Assembly: GCA_036346405.1 (NCBI GenBank)
Contig: CM070546.1
Span: 107,886,826 to 107,950,825 of the forward strand
Origin: Phyllostachys edulis
Lineage: Eukaryota; Streptophyta; Magnoliopsida; Poales; Poaceae
Length of the DNA stretch: 64,000 nt
Reading direction: 5' to 3'
Part shown: positions 46,993 to 58,040 of the stretch, piece after piece
Layout: each line of letters opens with the position of its first letter
Numbering within the stretch: the stretch's first letter is position 1
Notes under the pieces: generated by a model
Told to the model about the DNA's origin: nothing
What the model saw: the letters and a program-made list of their open reading frames with translations, nothing else
Databases searched by the model: none
Position numbers and translations under genes: made by a program

Positions 46993-48687
46993 ATGCCTAG
47001 GATGAGGTGTTCGACAAGAAAATCGCATGGACCTCCTCGAGGGCGGTCTTCGCCTCGATTCTCCGCCAAGACCTTCCGAGTCTCCTCCACGCCGTCAGAA
47101 GGCGAGTCAGTATGCAGCAGACTTCGGTCGATTAAATCGAGAAGGTTGTTCAGGAAAGGAAAAGCGCCCGACCTGACCTCCGAGATCAAGCAAGTGAAGA
47201 ATATCGTTCAGATGATGATACTCAGTCCGAGCATGACTCTCCAGAACGCACAGAAGGCACTTTTGACAACTTAGGAACTCCTCCTCCATCTCCTCAGGAT
47301 CTGCGACTCATGACAGCGGATGACTATGCAATCAAAAGGCATGTCAATCAATATCTTCGCAAGGCCGACTCTGTCAATCCAAGATTCCACACTACTTTTC
47401 AAGAGCAAGTTTATGAGCAACTTTATGGTAGGAACAGAAAATTTGCTGATCATAAGTGGATTAAGTGGACTTACTTGAATGACTTGGATAAGTAGAGTGG
47501 AGTATATCAGATGTTCCGTGATGTAGGTCTTCATGACCTTGTGAACTTAAAGCAAAATTATGATGATGAACTTATTCGACAGTTTTATGCCTTGCTCATG
47601 TTTCAAATTGATCTTCAATCTCGAGATGGATTTCCGTGACTAGAGATTTGCAAAGTACAAAGGAAGAATTTGAGCAAATCTTAAATGTGAGGTCCAGCTC
47701 TTGGGAGAAAATATTTGATAGTCCAACCTTTGCTTGCTCCGGCTTGGTCTGAATATTATGACTCCAATGTCAAATGCAAGCTAGGAACCATCACCGGACT
47801 TAAGCCATTGCCAAGCATTATCAACAGGATAATCAATCACACCTTTTATCCTAAGAGTGGCAATTTTGATGCTATCAGGGGTCACGCCTGGAACATAATA
47901 GATCACATTATGCGAGGCGTCAAGTTTGATGTTGTGGATGTCATTCTCCAAGGCATAGTGTCATCCAAGAATGATAGAGTCAAGAGGATCTACTATGCAC
48001 CCTATATAATGGCCTTGATTTCTCAGAAGATAACTTTTCGTGGTGGTCTTGGTTCAGTTCATAAATCATATAGACCACGAGACAGTGTTCCTCCTCGACC
48101 AGCTGCTGAGGATGACCCATTCTTTCGAGGCCGTGTTTCATCGCCGATCCAAATTCTTTGAAGGTTCCATTGCTCAGATTCTTGAAAACCAGCAACTAAT
48201 TCTCAGTAAACTGCATGATATGAAGCTTGCTCAGATGCAATTTCAGAATGAGGTATCTAATAAGTTGGCTGATATGGAATTAGTTCGGGAGGACTTTCAT
48301 AATGAGGTTCTTAACAGGATGGCTGCTATGGTAGACAGTATCAGTGACATTGAGAAGTTATTGCAAGCTCCTTATCGATTTTCTTACACTCGCCGCCATC
48401 ATACTTCGCACTTTCTGATTCAGCTCACACTCCTTCACTCCCACCACTCAGATCCTCCTCCGCTCCATCACTCAGATCCAGCCACCTCTGAGTCCGTGAT
48501 CTTGGATCCGCTCTTGTTGTTGTTTCAGCCTCAGATCCATCTTCGCTCCTCCTCCAGAGCAGGTCACCACTTCTCGTGGTCCGCTCCTTCGCCCCAAAGA
48601 TCTCGTGATCCCTCCTGCTCGCCTCGACTCCGGCTCAGATCCGCTTCTCAGGATGACGTCCCTCCTCCTCAGGATCCCGTTGTCTGA
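46993..48687 (+). pseudogene. SIRE-type envelope-like / third ORF, degenerate
   Basis: The frame opens at 46993 (basic, Ser/Arg-rich), shifts near 47200, continues through RHVNQYLRKADSVNPRFHTTF and YQMFRDVGLHDLVNLKQNYDDELIRQFYA with stops at 47493 and about 47637, and resumes at 47715 (EYYDSNVKCKLGTITGL, NIIDHIMRGVKFDVVDVI). It ends in 48040-48687 with a heptad-rich, coiled-coil-like segment (ILENQQLILSKLHDMKLAQMQ) and a Ser/Pro/His-rich tail. This matches the long extra ORF downstream of pol in SIRE/Maximus elements; its role is unknown and the envelope label is historical. Stops and frameshifts make it non-functional. Confidence 0.7.
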
Positions 48688-48734
48688 GTTGCTTTTGGTA
48701 CTTTGATGCCAAAGGGGGAGAGAAGAAGTGAAAA

Positions 48735-48831
48735 GAGATATAGAAGACATAGTTTTAGGGGGAGCAAGCGCAAGCTTTTGCTAGGAGATATAGAAGACAT
48801 AGTTTTAGGGGGAGCAAGCGCAAGCTTTTGC
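48735..48831 (+). repeat. Two-copy 50 bp tandem repeat after the third ORF
   Basis: GAGATATAGAAGACATAG followed by TTTTAGGGGGAGCAAGCG and AAGCTTTTGCTA occurs at 48735 and again at 48785. It includes purine-rich GGGGGAGCAAG, downstream of AAAGGGGGAGAG typical of this retrotransposon group. Confidence 0.85.
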
Positions 48832-49245
48832 TACTATAGTTATATTTGGACTTATATGTATTAGTTCTGTTGAACTTGTGTGCTTGTAATAGTTTTTATT
48901 ATGTCTTTCAGCTTGTGGAACTTGTGGATGATGTCTTGTTATTATCTTAAATGCAATTTCAGATTTCGTCATAATTATCTATTGCATCTCCTTAAGCTCA
49001 TAATTGTTAAAGAAGCTCTGCCAAAATTTCATAATTTCACTTCATGTGCTTGCTAATCTTTTTATCTCTATATGCACATGTTTAGGGGAGCTTTTTTAAA
49101 GTAGACTTAACAAGAAAATAATTCTCATCATTCATTTGTGCTCATTGTAAGAATTATGTTTTTGTGAAGTCGTCAATAGAATATACATTCATGTTATATT
49201 CAAACCAATCTTTTCACAAATTGTTTAGGGTTGTCATCAATTACC

Positions 49246-49257
49246 AAAAGGGGAGAT
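49246..49257 (+). promoter_or_regulatory. Polypurine tract
   Basis: AAAAGGGGAGAT immediately precedes the right LTR, the expected position of the plus-strand primer for reverse transcription. Confidence 0.85.
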
Positions 49258-50842
49258 TGAAAAGCATCTAGGCCCCTAAAATTGTTTTGGTAATTAATGA
49301 CAATATATGATTATGGGATTAACAAGTTTATTGAGTATTTACGAGGTCAAGTCCCATTGGTGAATGTGTTAACGCAAGGATGCATGCCAAAGGAGAATAT
49401 GAAGATCCACAAGACTCAAAGACAGTACAAATAGTCTAGGTTCCTCTTTTCCATTTTCTTGGTCTTAGGAGTTTGGTTGGAAGACCGGATTATAGGTTAA
49501 ATGCCGTACTATTAAGAGGATCAAAGCTAGTAGCTTGACAAAGATGTTCTTGTGGCATATGGATCAATTTAGGATCATGCATGCATTTGAATTTGAAATT
49601 TAAATTGATTTGAATGGTTTTAGAACTTGTCCACAATCGGTCGTATCGTCTGGTCAGTGGTATCGGTCGCATAGGGATGCGGTCGTTCAATTTTATGTGG
49701 CGGTTAAATAAAACCAAGAGCGCCAAATCGACTTAAACCTTCTCATAAAAATCGGTAAATCGGCCGTGGCTATAATCGGTCGCATTGCTTTTGCGGTCGT
49801 TCGATTTTTATGAGCCGTTCAATAAAAAAGTAACAAGTGTAAAATCGCCGTAAACTCCTCTCGAAATCGGACGTTCGCTTTTGGGAACGGCTGCATCGCC
49901 ACGGTCATTCCGATTTTTGTATGCGGTTCAATATTTCCGTAACCATTGCAAATCTTGAGCGATTCGCGAAACCCTACGATCGGTCGATTGTCAGATAATC
50001 AGACGACCGGGAAATCGGACGATCGCGATTTTGCTCGCGATGCGTTCGACCGGGCGCTCAACGGCTAGTAAATCTATTTTTAGTATCTCACAGAGCCGTT
50101 GGCATCGCGTTGACGAGGGCTGACGACCGCTCCTTTGCTCATGGCCGTTCGATTTTCCCGAAAGTTGGGAATTGTCTCCAACGGTCTCTTTTGTTGGTGT
50201 GGGCTATATTTACCCCCAACTGCTCTAGACACAAGCAGACACACTTCATTGAACATCCATAGAGCCTTGTGAGCCTTGTGCACCCACTCAACACTCAAAA
50301 CCTCTTATGCATTTATTGTGAGTTGGTTGAGATTCATTCAAGTGCATTCATACTCCTAGTTGATCCATTTGCACTTGAGTGCCGTCAAGTGAAGACCGGT
50401 GATCTTTTACTCTTGGAGTGTTGCCGCACTCCTAGACGGCTTGGCGGAGAGCACGGTGATCTTTTCAAGAAGATTGTGAAGAGGCCCTGCAAGATTGTGA
50501 GTGGTTTGGTGTTCGCCGCCTCCTGAGCGGAGGAAGAACAACCATAGTAATCAAGGGAAGGCTTAATCCTTGGAGCGGCTTGAGGTGTCAAGCTTCCTCA
50601 ACGTGGACTAGTGAAGACCGGCAAGTCTTCGATACCACGGGAAAAACATCATCGTGTTCTTGTGGTTACTTCTAGTCTTTACTCTTCCGCATTTATATTT
50701 CTAGCTTGTTTATTGTGATTAAATTGCATAGCTAGAAGTATAACTTGTTTAGACTAAGTTATTATTTCGATAAAATTGTTAAATTGTTAAAAGTTTAAAA
50801 CCTCCTATTCACCCCCTCTAGTCGGTTATCCTTGATCCTACA
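49258..50842 (+). repeat. Copia LTR, right copy
   Basis: This 1585 bp repeat has the same TGAAAAGCATCTAGG start and GATCCTACA end as the copy at 41252 and is followed by TTACC (50843-50847). The two copies differ by scattered substitutions and many 1-3 base indels concentrated in the CG-rich part (41635-42060 versus 49636-50055). Confidence 0.95.
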
Positions 50843-52374
50843 TTACCACGGACCGTCCTTGGAACGAAGGTCACCAAAAGGGACTTAAGAACCATGACGC
50901 CGACCGGGACCAAGACCTCTGTGTAAATACGTAACATTAATATCGATTCCTTTTGAGATTAAGTAGGCTTAATTTCATCTTCGATATGTCATGTACTTGA
51001 TGGCTCAGATGATTCCTTATTAGTGCGCCGCGCATCCCCGATCTTTGGAAGCAGATGGTGCACAAGTGGTGCTCACGCGAGAGGGAGGAGACGCACAACT
51101 TGTCTGGGGAGCGGCGTTGATGATGCTGTGTAGCACACCATCAAGGTAGCCGCAAGCTCGGCGGATACGCAGTAAACATGGGTACGCTGAATTCATTTAT
51201 TTATTCTAACGCTCAATTCGCATGATTTCTAATCATCTTGTTGTTTTTCTCGCATCGGCGTCACATGGTGGCCACCTTGCTCCATCTTCAAGGCATTTGC
51301 TATGGCCCACAAGGGCAAGGCGACGTCCGACGCCGACTACAACCCGGAGGACGGCCCGAGGCGTCTGACAATGCGACCGCCCACAACCGCCTTTAGTGAG
51401 TACACATCGATGGCAAGGGAGGTCCATGGGCGAGTACGATCCGAGCACCGAGGACCTTGATGGAGAAGTTGTCATGAGGGTGGGAGGAGGCAAGAAGCAT
51501 GGGCGACATCGATTGGCGACGGCAAGAATCGACTCGGCCGCTACTCCCGCCTCCCAGATTCGAGCAAGCAAAGACGAGCACGAGCCCGCCATACGACCTC
51601 GGCAGACACTTCACACCACCGGGTGGAGGCACTCGAGGTTATTCTGGTTTATTCGCTCGCTCATTGGTTTTTCATACCTTTCCTTTGCATTATTGTAACA
51701 TTAGGGTGAATATATTGTAGGCCCAATCGAACAAGAGAGGAGGATACGGAGCAGATGCAAAGCGAAGATGGAGAAAATGGAGAGGGTGGAGGCCGAGCGG
51801 GAGGCCGAGCGGCGGAGGATGGCGAGATTCTTCAAGACATGCAAAGTCTTGGCGCCGCCTGGTGTAGCTCCGCCACCTTCGCTATTCGCTCCACCTCCAC
51901 CTCCTCACTATTCTACTCTGTGAGTATAAATGTTTTAGTTTGTATGTTCATGCTTACGGTCAAACCTAGTGGAGTATGAAAGTTTTATTCATGTATGGTA
52001 TATATTTATCTTGTCTCACACATGCAATCTCTTCTCCTTTGTGCAGAATCAATCGGCGGGATCGAACGATCCTCATGCTTCAGTGAATCCTTCACCAAAT
52101 CAGTCTCATTGGCCATCTTGGTGATACTACTTGTGGTTGTTAATGGTACTTCTATTTGCAATTATGGTTGTAGATGATGGAGCACTTGGATTACTTGTGA
52201 AGTTATTTGTGATATATTGTGAGACATGTGACGTTTGTGATATATATGTGGTGTTCGTGATATATATGTGATGTTGATGATATATATGTGATGTTGATGA
52301 TGTTTGTTATATATATATCTTCTGTTTGTTTGGATGGGATGTAAAAAACAAATAAAAAAGGTTGTTTTCAGTCA

Positions 52375-52860
52375 CTTTGCCGAGTGCAATGGCCATGACA
52401 CTCGGCAAAGTGACCATTGCTTTGCCGAGTGCAAAGGCCATTGCACTCGGCAAACATCACAGATTTGCCGAGTGCCACGGGCCAGGTACTCGGCAAAGAT
52501 GGCCTGTTTGCCGAGTGTCCTCCCGGTTGCACTCGGCACGAGCGCCACCTTTGCCGAGTGTTTGATTCAATGGCACTTTCGGCAAAGCGGAGACCTTTGC
52601 CGAGTGCTTGACCTTGACACTCGGCAAAGACGCGTAAATCGCAGTGGCGCTTCGCCGTCACGGCGACTTTTCTTTGCCGAGTGTTAGATTGCTTTTCGGC
52701 AAAGCCTTTGCCGAAAGTGCCCGATAGTGCACTTTCGGCAAAGGGTCTTTGCCGATAAATAAGCTTATCGAGCGCCTTTGCCGAGTGTAGCACTCGGTAA
52801 AGCCTTTGCCGAGTGTATATCGGCTGCGCCGAAAGTGCCCGAGGCACTCGGCAAAGAAAT
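52375..52860. repeat. Right CACTA subterminal repeat array
   Basis: A dense array of CTTTGCCGAGTGC and inverted CACTCGGCAAAG, often in head-to-head pairs around spacers of 10-25 bases. Variants with CTTTCGG or GAAAGTG in place of CTCGG or GAGTG are frequent toward the right end. Confidence 0.85.
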
Positions 52861-53135
52861 CTCTCGGTTGCCAGACCGAGCTTGACTCAGACGATATCCC
52901 GACCCGAATCTTACCGAAACTAACCGAGCTACCCTCACGTCGCAGTCATGTCAATCGCCACGTCGCAGCCACATTAGACGCCACGTGGTCAAACCGTCTT
53001 CGAAACCACTTGGGGGGGTTAAGTGCACTGGTTTTACAACGTGAGAAAATCAAAAGGCCGATTTTTTAATTTATGGGGCTAAGTGTCCGGAGTGCGATAG
53101 TTCAGAGGACCATATGAACATTTTCCAAAAAGCTA

Positions 53136-54115
53136 TGTACAACGGTTGACATTCCTGAGCAACTCGGACTCAGCAAAAGGGCCGTATGAACTCAGACTTA
53201 GCAGCTATATCTTTGAAAAACGGACGAGAGGTGCATAAACAATCGATAGTTGACCCATTTTGCGAATCTGCCCATGAGCTCCCCAGCTCACGGATGCCGC
53301 TCTACGCCATCCGTCCGTGTGCGCGATGATATGGACCATGCGACACACGCATGTGCGGGTTCGACGGTGTCCGTGACTTGGAGCGTTGGATCGAGTCCGG
53401 CTCGCATCCACCCGCCGCGTGCCGTGCCATTGCTCCCGTCCCCCTTTCTCGGCGTTGCTGTCGCCTTCTCTCAATCCGGCGCCGCCTCTTCTCCCGTCGG
53501 CCATGCTTCCGCCACCGGATCTAAAGGAGGTGAGCGGTTTTTTCATCTTTTTTTCTTTTTTTTAAACCGATTTTTTTCTCAATTGAAATTATTTTCAAAT
53601 CGACTTTTTTTTCTCATCAATTGATTTATTTGGATCTTTTTACGGGGCGTATGTGATTTTGTGCACTCACGGGAGCCCTAAAGATAGGCGTCCTTCCCAT
53701 TTTGATACCAATAACATTACAAGTGAACGTACTATTCTTAATTTTATTGTCTAATCTTCTCTCTAGATCCATATGGCATGTCCTTATCTGCGAAGGTTTT
53801 GGTGGCAATGACTGAAAACAACCCCATCAAGATGTTCCATACCGATTCTAAAAAATCTCTTTTTTTTAATAAAAAGGTCAAACAACGCACTTAACCTTCT
53901 CATTACCTAGATAATCTCATTTTTTTAATAAAAAAGTCAAACAACGCACTTAACCTTCTCATTACCTAGATCTTACGATGACAAAATCCACTGAATCATG
54001 CACACAAAACCAGAAAATTGTTGCGAAACCGAGCCCACGAGGGGCCTGGCCCTGGTGCCCCGTCTGATTTCCTCCTCCTCTTCCGAGTGGAAGTGGTGGG
54101 TGTATACAAAAACTC
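53136..54115. other. Intergenic, with a 59 bp tandem repeat
   Basis: A GC-rich segment (53280-53530) has open frames without a known family and a donor-like AG/GTGAGC near 53528. At 53854-53972 a 59 bp unit starting AATCTCTTTTTTTTAATAA is repeated once and ends in CATTACCTAGAT. Nothing else was recognised. Confidence 0.45.
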
Positions 54116-55389
54116 TTAGGGCCTGTTTGGATCATACGTTTTGGGAAAACCTGTTATCCCAAAACTGTTTTTAGCATCGTTTTAAGAATGTTCTGTTTGG
54201 ATTAGATAACTAACTCTGAAGATAGATAAAACTGATTCTCATAAGTCCAATAAATCAGGTTTTCCCCAAAACCAGTCCCCGTCGTTTTTTATAAAGCGAG
54301 TTTTACACATACGCGGTACTGCGCCAACAAACTCTGCGCGCGCCGCGCGGAAAAAAAATTGGCCACGCTTTGCAAGGCGCTGAAAGAAACTCGCGGCCGC
54401 CATGAACATCGGCCATTATCGCTGAAATAAAAATTGGCGATCTCGACGCTGTAGCCCTCCGATCTTGCAGCGTAGCCCTCCATCACCAGTTTACATACAT
54501 GCGTGCGTAGTCCTACCAACACAGCACTGCGCACGTATTAATCCATCACCAGTTTACACATTCACATATAAACAGAGCCAGCAATATTTGCATTCAGATC
54601 AGATCGGGAGAACGCCGCCGCCCGGCCGTGCCGTCTTCTCTGTCGTGCACTTCAATCTACCTATACAGGTATTTACTTAAATCTTCTTGTACATAGAACC
54701 TGATACATGCATGCACCAATGACCTTCAACTCGTTTGCCCGACTTATACTCAGATCAGAGAGCTGACACTTTTGCCGATTGCCGAACTGATACTGGACTT
54801 ATCTGTGGTGCACTTCAAACAGCCTACAGGTATTCCAATCTTCTTGTACATTGAACTAGATGAATCTATGGTTCACTTTTGCAATGCTAACTCTGCAGAA
54901 TAAATGAAACTCGTGAACTTGAAATTACATATCGCATGACTCATTGAATTTAAAAAGGATGAGGCATTATAACCTCACATGCCATAATTAAAACGCAACA
55001 AAGATCCTTGAACAAGCATTGTCTAGAGAGAGAGAGAGAGAGTTGTTCCTTTATGTGTACATCTTATTAGGCCACAAAGATCTTTAAATTATTGAATTTA
55101 AAACTCATCTATTTTTACTAGTTAGAGTACATATGCAATGGGCATCATGCAAAAAAGATAGTATCTTGGTGCTAGTGTGCTCTCGCAAATCATAAAGATC
55201 GAAGAATTTCCGTAACCTCTCGGTTCTCTATGTAAATTGCATCCTTTTTCATTTTTGGGTCAAAGCAAAAGTCTACTTGATTTGCTTGGGTGAAATTTTG
55301 AATGACATCAAATGATAACACATGTTCATAGTGTGGTACATTTGGCCAAGGGAAAATGATGGAAAGTTGGAAACCATATCTGAAACCAA

Positions 55390-55616
55390 CTTTGCTATCT
55401 ATAAACCAAAGTGGAAACAAGGAAGGTCGGTTCCTTGACAAAAATAAGAATACATCAACAACAGATAATAAGGATACTATATCACAAAGAAGACCTTTCC
55501 TAAAGATAGATATCAACATTGCTATCTATAAACCAAAGTGGAAACAAGGAAGGTCGGGTTCCTTGACAAAAATAAGAATACATCAACAACGAGATAATAA
55601 GGATACTATATCACGT
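55390..55616 (+). repeat. Tandem duplication inside the PIF element
   Basis: TTGCTATCTATAAACCAAAG through GATACTATATCAC occurs at about 55390 and again at about 55518 with very few differences. It directly precedes the readable transposase and may have displaced its N-terminal part. Confidence 0.85.
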
Positions 55617-55617
55617 T

Positions 55618-56682
55618 GATGTTCTTGCATACAATTGGTCACAGTGTTAGGAATCGTGTTATGCAGGATAGATATCAACATTCAGGAGAGACAATTAGTC
55701 GACACTTCAATAAAGTTTTAGATGCAATTAATAGTTTGTATGATGTTTATATAATGACTCCACCCAATGAGGTTTCACTTTGAAAATTAGAGGCGATCCA
55801 AGGTTCTACCCATATTTCAAGGTAAATGTTCTAGGTCGATTGCTTTCTCCATTTTACATTCTACTTAACAAAAATTTGCTGCAGAATTGTATTGGAGCAA
55901 TTGATGGGACGATATTGAGGCAAAAATCAAGCTGAAGAACAAACTCCTTTCGTAAATAGACATGGTTTTCCTCTCAAAATGTAATGGCAAGTATTTCATT
56001 TGACATGACATTTACATATGTTCTTCACGGATGGGAAGGGTCTCAGCATCGGATCAAGCGGTTCTTAGATGGGCTATTACAAATGGAGGTTTCTCTGTCC
56101 CTGAAGGTACAAGGACAAAACAAGTGAACTATTGAGTTACCGTTATTTATGGAATATTGTTCAGTCATAAATATTAATTTTGTAGGTAAATATTATCTAG
56201 TTGATTCCGCCACGCCAATACTCCAAAATTTATTGCATCAGATCGTGGGGATCGCTATCATATTGGTTCTTTTCGAGGAAGCAATAGGCGATATTTTGGT
56301 CGAAGATTTATATAATCATTGTCATGCACAGCAACTATGGAATGCGGTTGAACGCACTTTTGGTGTTTGGAAAGCTCGTTTCCCAATTTTAAAAGTAAAA
56401 GGTGGGATTCCTTATCCATTCGAGACTCAAGTAAAAATCGTTATGGCCTGTTGCATAATCCATAACTTCATAAGAAAGGTTGCACGAAATGATGAGTTGT
56501 TTGGGCTTTATGAGCATGACGGATCACAAGCAGATGGTGACCGTGGTGATCAACAAGTAAGAAGTCAAACAAATATACGAGATGATGAACGAGCTACCGG
56601 TGAGCAAATTCGAGCAAGCATTGCTCAACAGTTGTGGAGTAATCATCAACAGCGTACAAGTCAACTAAGCCAAGATGATTAA
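55618..56682 (+). pseudogene. PIF/Harbinger DDE transposase (DDE_Tnp_4), degraded
   Basis: An upstream part reads NRVMQDRYQHSGETISRHF in shifted frame (55650-55710). After an intron (about 55824-55884) comes CIGAIDGT with the first Asp, then a stop-containing stretch and FTYVLHGWEGSASDQAVLR. After a second intron (about 56106-56184) comes KYYLVDSATP with the second Asp, and WNAVERTFGVWKARFPILK with the Glu. The last exon to 56682 is open and ends with ACCIIHNFIRK and a Gln/Asp-rich tail. Such proteins cut at the element ends and choose TTA targets. The N-terminus and a stop near 55935 indicate it is inactive. Confidence 0.8.
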
Positions 56683-58040
56683 TCATTATATTATGTGCTT
56701 CGATTTTGTTTGGAGGACTACAAATGATGATTACAATTTAATCTTTACAGACTTTTGTTATGGATAAAAATATTTGCCATTTGTCGATTGTCAGACATGA
56801 AAATTTTTGGACATCGCTTCAGATTTTTAGTGTGGTGAAGCTCTAGCTAGTGTCGGTTTCAAATTTGAAACTCCAAGCATCATATGGGATCCGGAAACAC
56901 CGTAAATGAAAAATTAACAAGCCAAAGTACAATAGCAAACCGAACACATCTACTTTGTTATCATAATAGCGTAATCAACAATAGCACAAATTTAACATTT
57001 TCATCTCATTACTCATTAGTCCTTTGTAAAGCACATTGGTCGATGACCGATGGAAGTAAAATCTACAACACCAAAGTACCCAACCTTCCATTAAGCAATG
57101 CGACCAACTTATTTAAAGAACGAGAACTCACATTGCTCTCTTCCCCAAAGAAGGTCTTGCCATTGCCAGACCGATGCCTCGCATCCTTGAAAAGCGCCGC
57201 GCCGCGTTATTACTACAACCTCCACATCCTTCCTCGGCAATGACCTGCGGTCACAACCAATTAATCGCCACGCCAAAACCCGGTCGGTCGATGGTCAAGT
57301 GATTCACTTGACCGGCGAGTCTGGCCGGTCGTATGTGAAGGCGAGGCAGATGACATCATGGTCTCGGCCTCTACCGACGGATGGCGCCGAGGCGAGGGCG
57401 AGCTTGTCGGCGGGTAGAGGGCGTGGCGGCATAGCCGTGCCACGAGGCGATCGATGGGGGACCACTGGGAAAGCGGCGTGGGGCGGTGGGCAAGGGAGGC
57501 GGAGGTGGAACTGTGCGGAAGGAGGAAGAGGCGCGACGGCGGAGGAGTTGGAGAGAGTGCGCGGAGAAGGGAAGGAGAGGAGGAGTTGGCGGTGGGATGA
57601 CGCAGATGGCCGGGAGAGGAGAGAGCGGGCAAGGCGGCGGGCGAGGCGGAGGCGGGGAGGTGAGCAAGAGGGTGGAGATCGGCTTGAGGCGCGCCCATGG
57701 CGGCAGACGACGGCATGACGGAGGACCCGAGAGATGGGGAGATGAGCGGAGGGAAAGTGAGAGAGAGAGGCAATCGTTTCGTGGGGAGATGAGCAAGGGA
57801 AAGTGAGAGAGAGAGACCAGGGGGTTGGGTTTGAGTGAGTTCGATGAAGGCAAAGCGCAAAAAATATTCTACCAAACACACAATTAGTGAAAGCTTGTTT
57901 TAATTTGTTAGATCCAAACAAAGTAATCCATAAATTCATCTTAACAGAAAAACAACTTAAAACCAGTTTTACTAAAAATTCTCCTAAAACTAGTTTTCTT
58001 AAAACTCATTTCTAATTTCAGAGATCCAAACAACCACTTA

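Larger units (their letters stand above)
40389..52124 (+). pseudogene. Second CACTA gene (Transposase_24/TnpA-like), split by Copia
   Basis: The ATG at 40389 begins MVGGGMRKLAPLYRR; a frame change follows, then an acidic Glu/Asp repeat (EEAQEDAQEDDEE) and YLRGPASLPQRPIPRERRPLIRPEGEK (to about 40746). Exons at about 40842-41044 (NWTIVASGGAHTRQVNGIL) and 41132-41246 (DFFRC-like, EARIQAVV in frame) lead to the Copia insertion site. The gene resumes at 50843 (LGTKVTK-like, then IPY-CAAHP, SGERRLMML), continues at about 51290-51720 (EYDPSTEDLDGEVVMRVGGGKK) and a coiled-coil-like 51721-51918 (Glu/Arg-rich), and ends near 52124 (NPSPNQSHWPSW). It would be the DNA-binding partner of tnp2. Frameshifts plus the insertion inactivate it. 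Confidence 0.75.
33819..52874 (+). mobile_element. CACTA (En/Spm) transposon with tnp2 and a second gene, split by Copia
   Basis: The left terminus CACTACCGGAGACGGCTTCTTT begins at 33819. The right end is a degraded inverse of it at about 52845-52874. ACC lies on both sides (33816-33818 and 52875-52877), fitting the 3 bp CACTA target duplication. Subterminal arrays of TTTGCCGAGTG and its inverse cover 33837-34050, 34733-34880 and 52375-52855. It holds a degenerate tnp2 transposase and a second, transposase-24-like gene in the same orientation. Without the Copia composite (41247-50842) it would be about 9.5 kb. Confidence 0.8.
32709..53126. mobile_element. Mutator-like element split by a CACTA insertion
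   Basis: Imperfect terminal inverted repeats of about 150 bp start GGAAAATATCCATTTGACC at 32709 and, from 53126 on the minus strand, GGAAAATGTTCATATGGTC. Both continue with related blocks (CGCTCTGGACACTTA / CGCACTCCGGACACTTA; CACGTTGTAAAAC). A perfect 9 bp duplication AAAAAGCTA flanks it (32700-32708 and 53127-53135). After removing the CACTA insertion it is about 1.36 kb and non-autonomous. Its left interior (33030-33760) is GC-rich with open frames of unknown origin and could be captured gene sequence. Confidence 0.85.
54119..58037 (+). mobile_element. PIF/Harbinger transposon, complete ends, degraded genes
   Basis: The 3.9 kb element has termini GGGCCTGTTTGGATC (54119) and, on the other strand from 58037, GTGGTTGTTTGGATC. 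It is flanked by TTA on both sides (54116-54118 and 58038-58040). It contains a DDE transposase with introns (55618-56682). A second, Myb-like PIF protein was not identified. The right third (57240-57830) is GC-rich, with open minus-strand frames that could belong to a 5' leader. Confidence 0.85.

Noticed and set aside
57261..57939. Overlapping minus-strand frames of 160-211 codons in the PIF element
   Set aside because: They are Pro/Ser/Leu-rich, open in all three frames, and not Myb-like as the second PIF protein should be. Probably a GC-skewed leader region.
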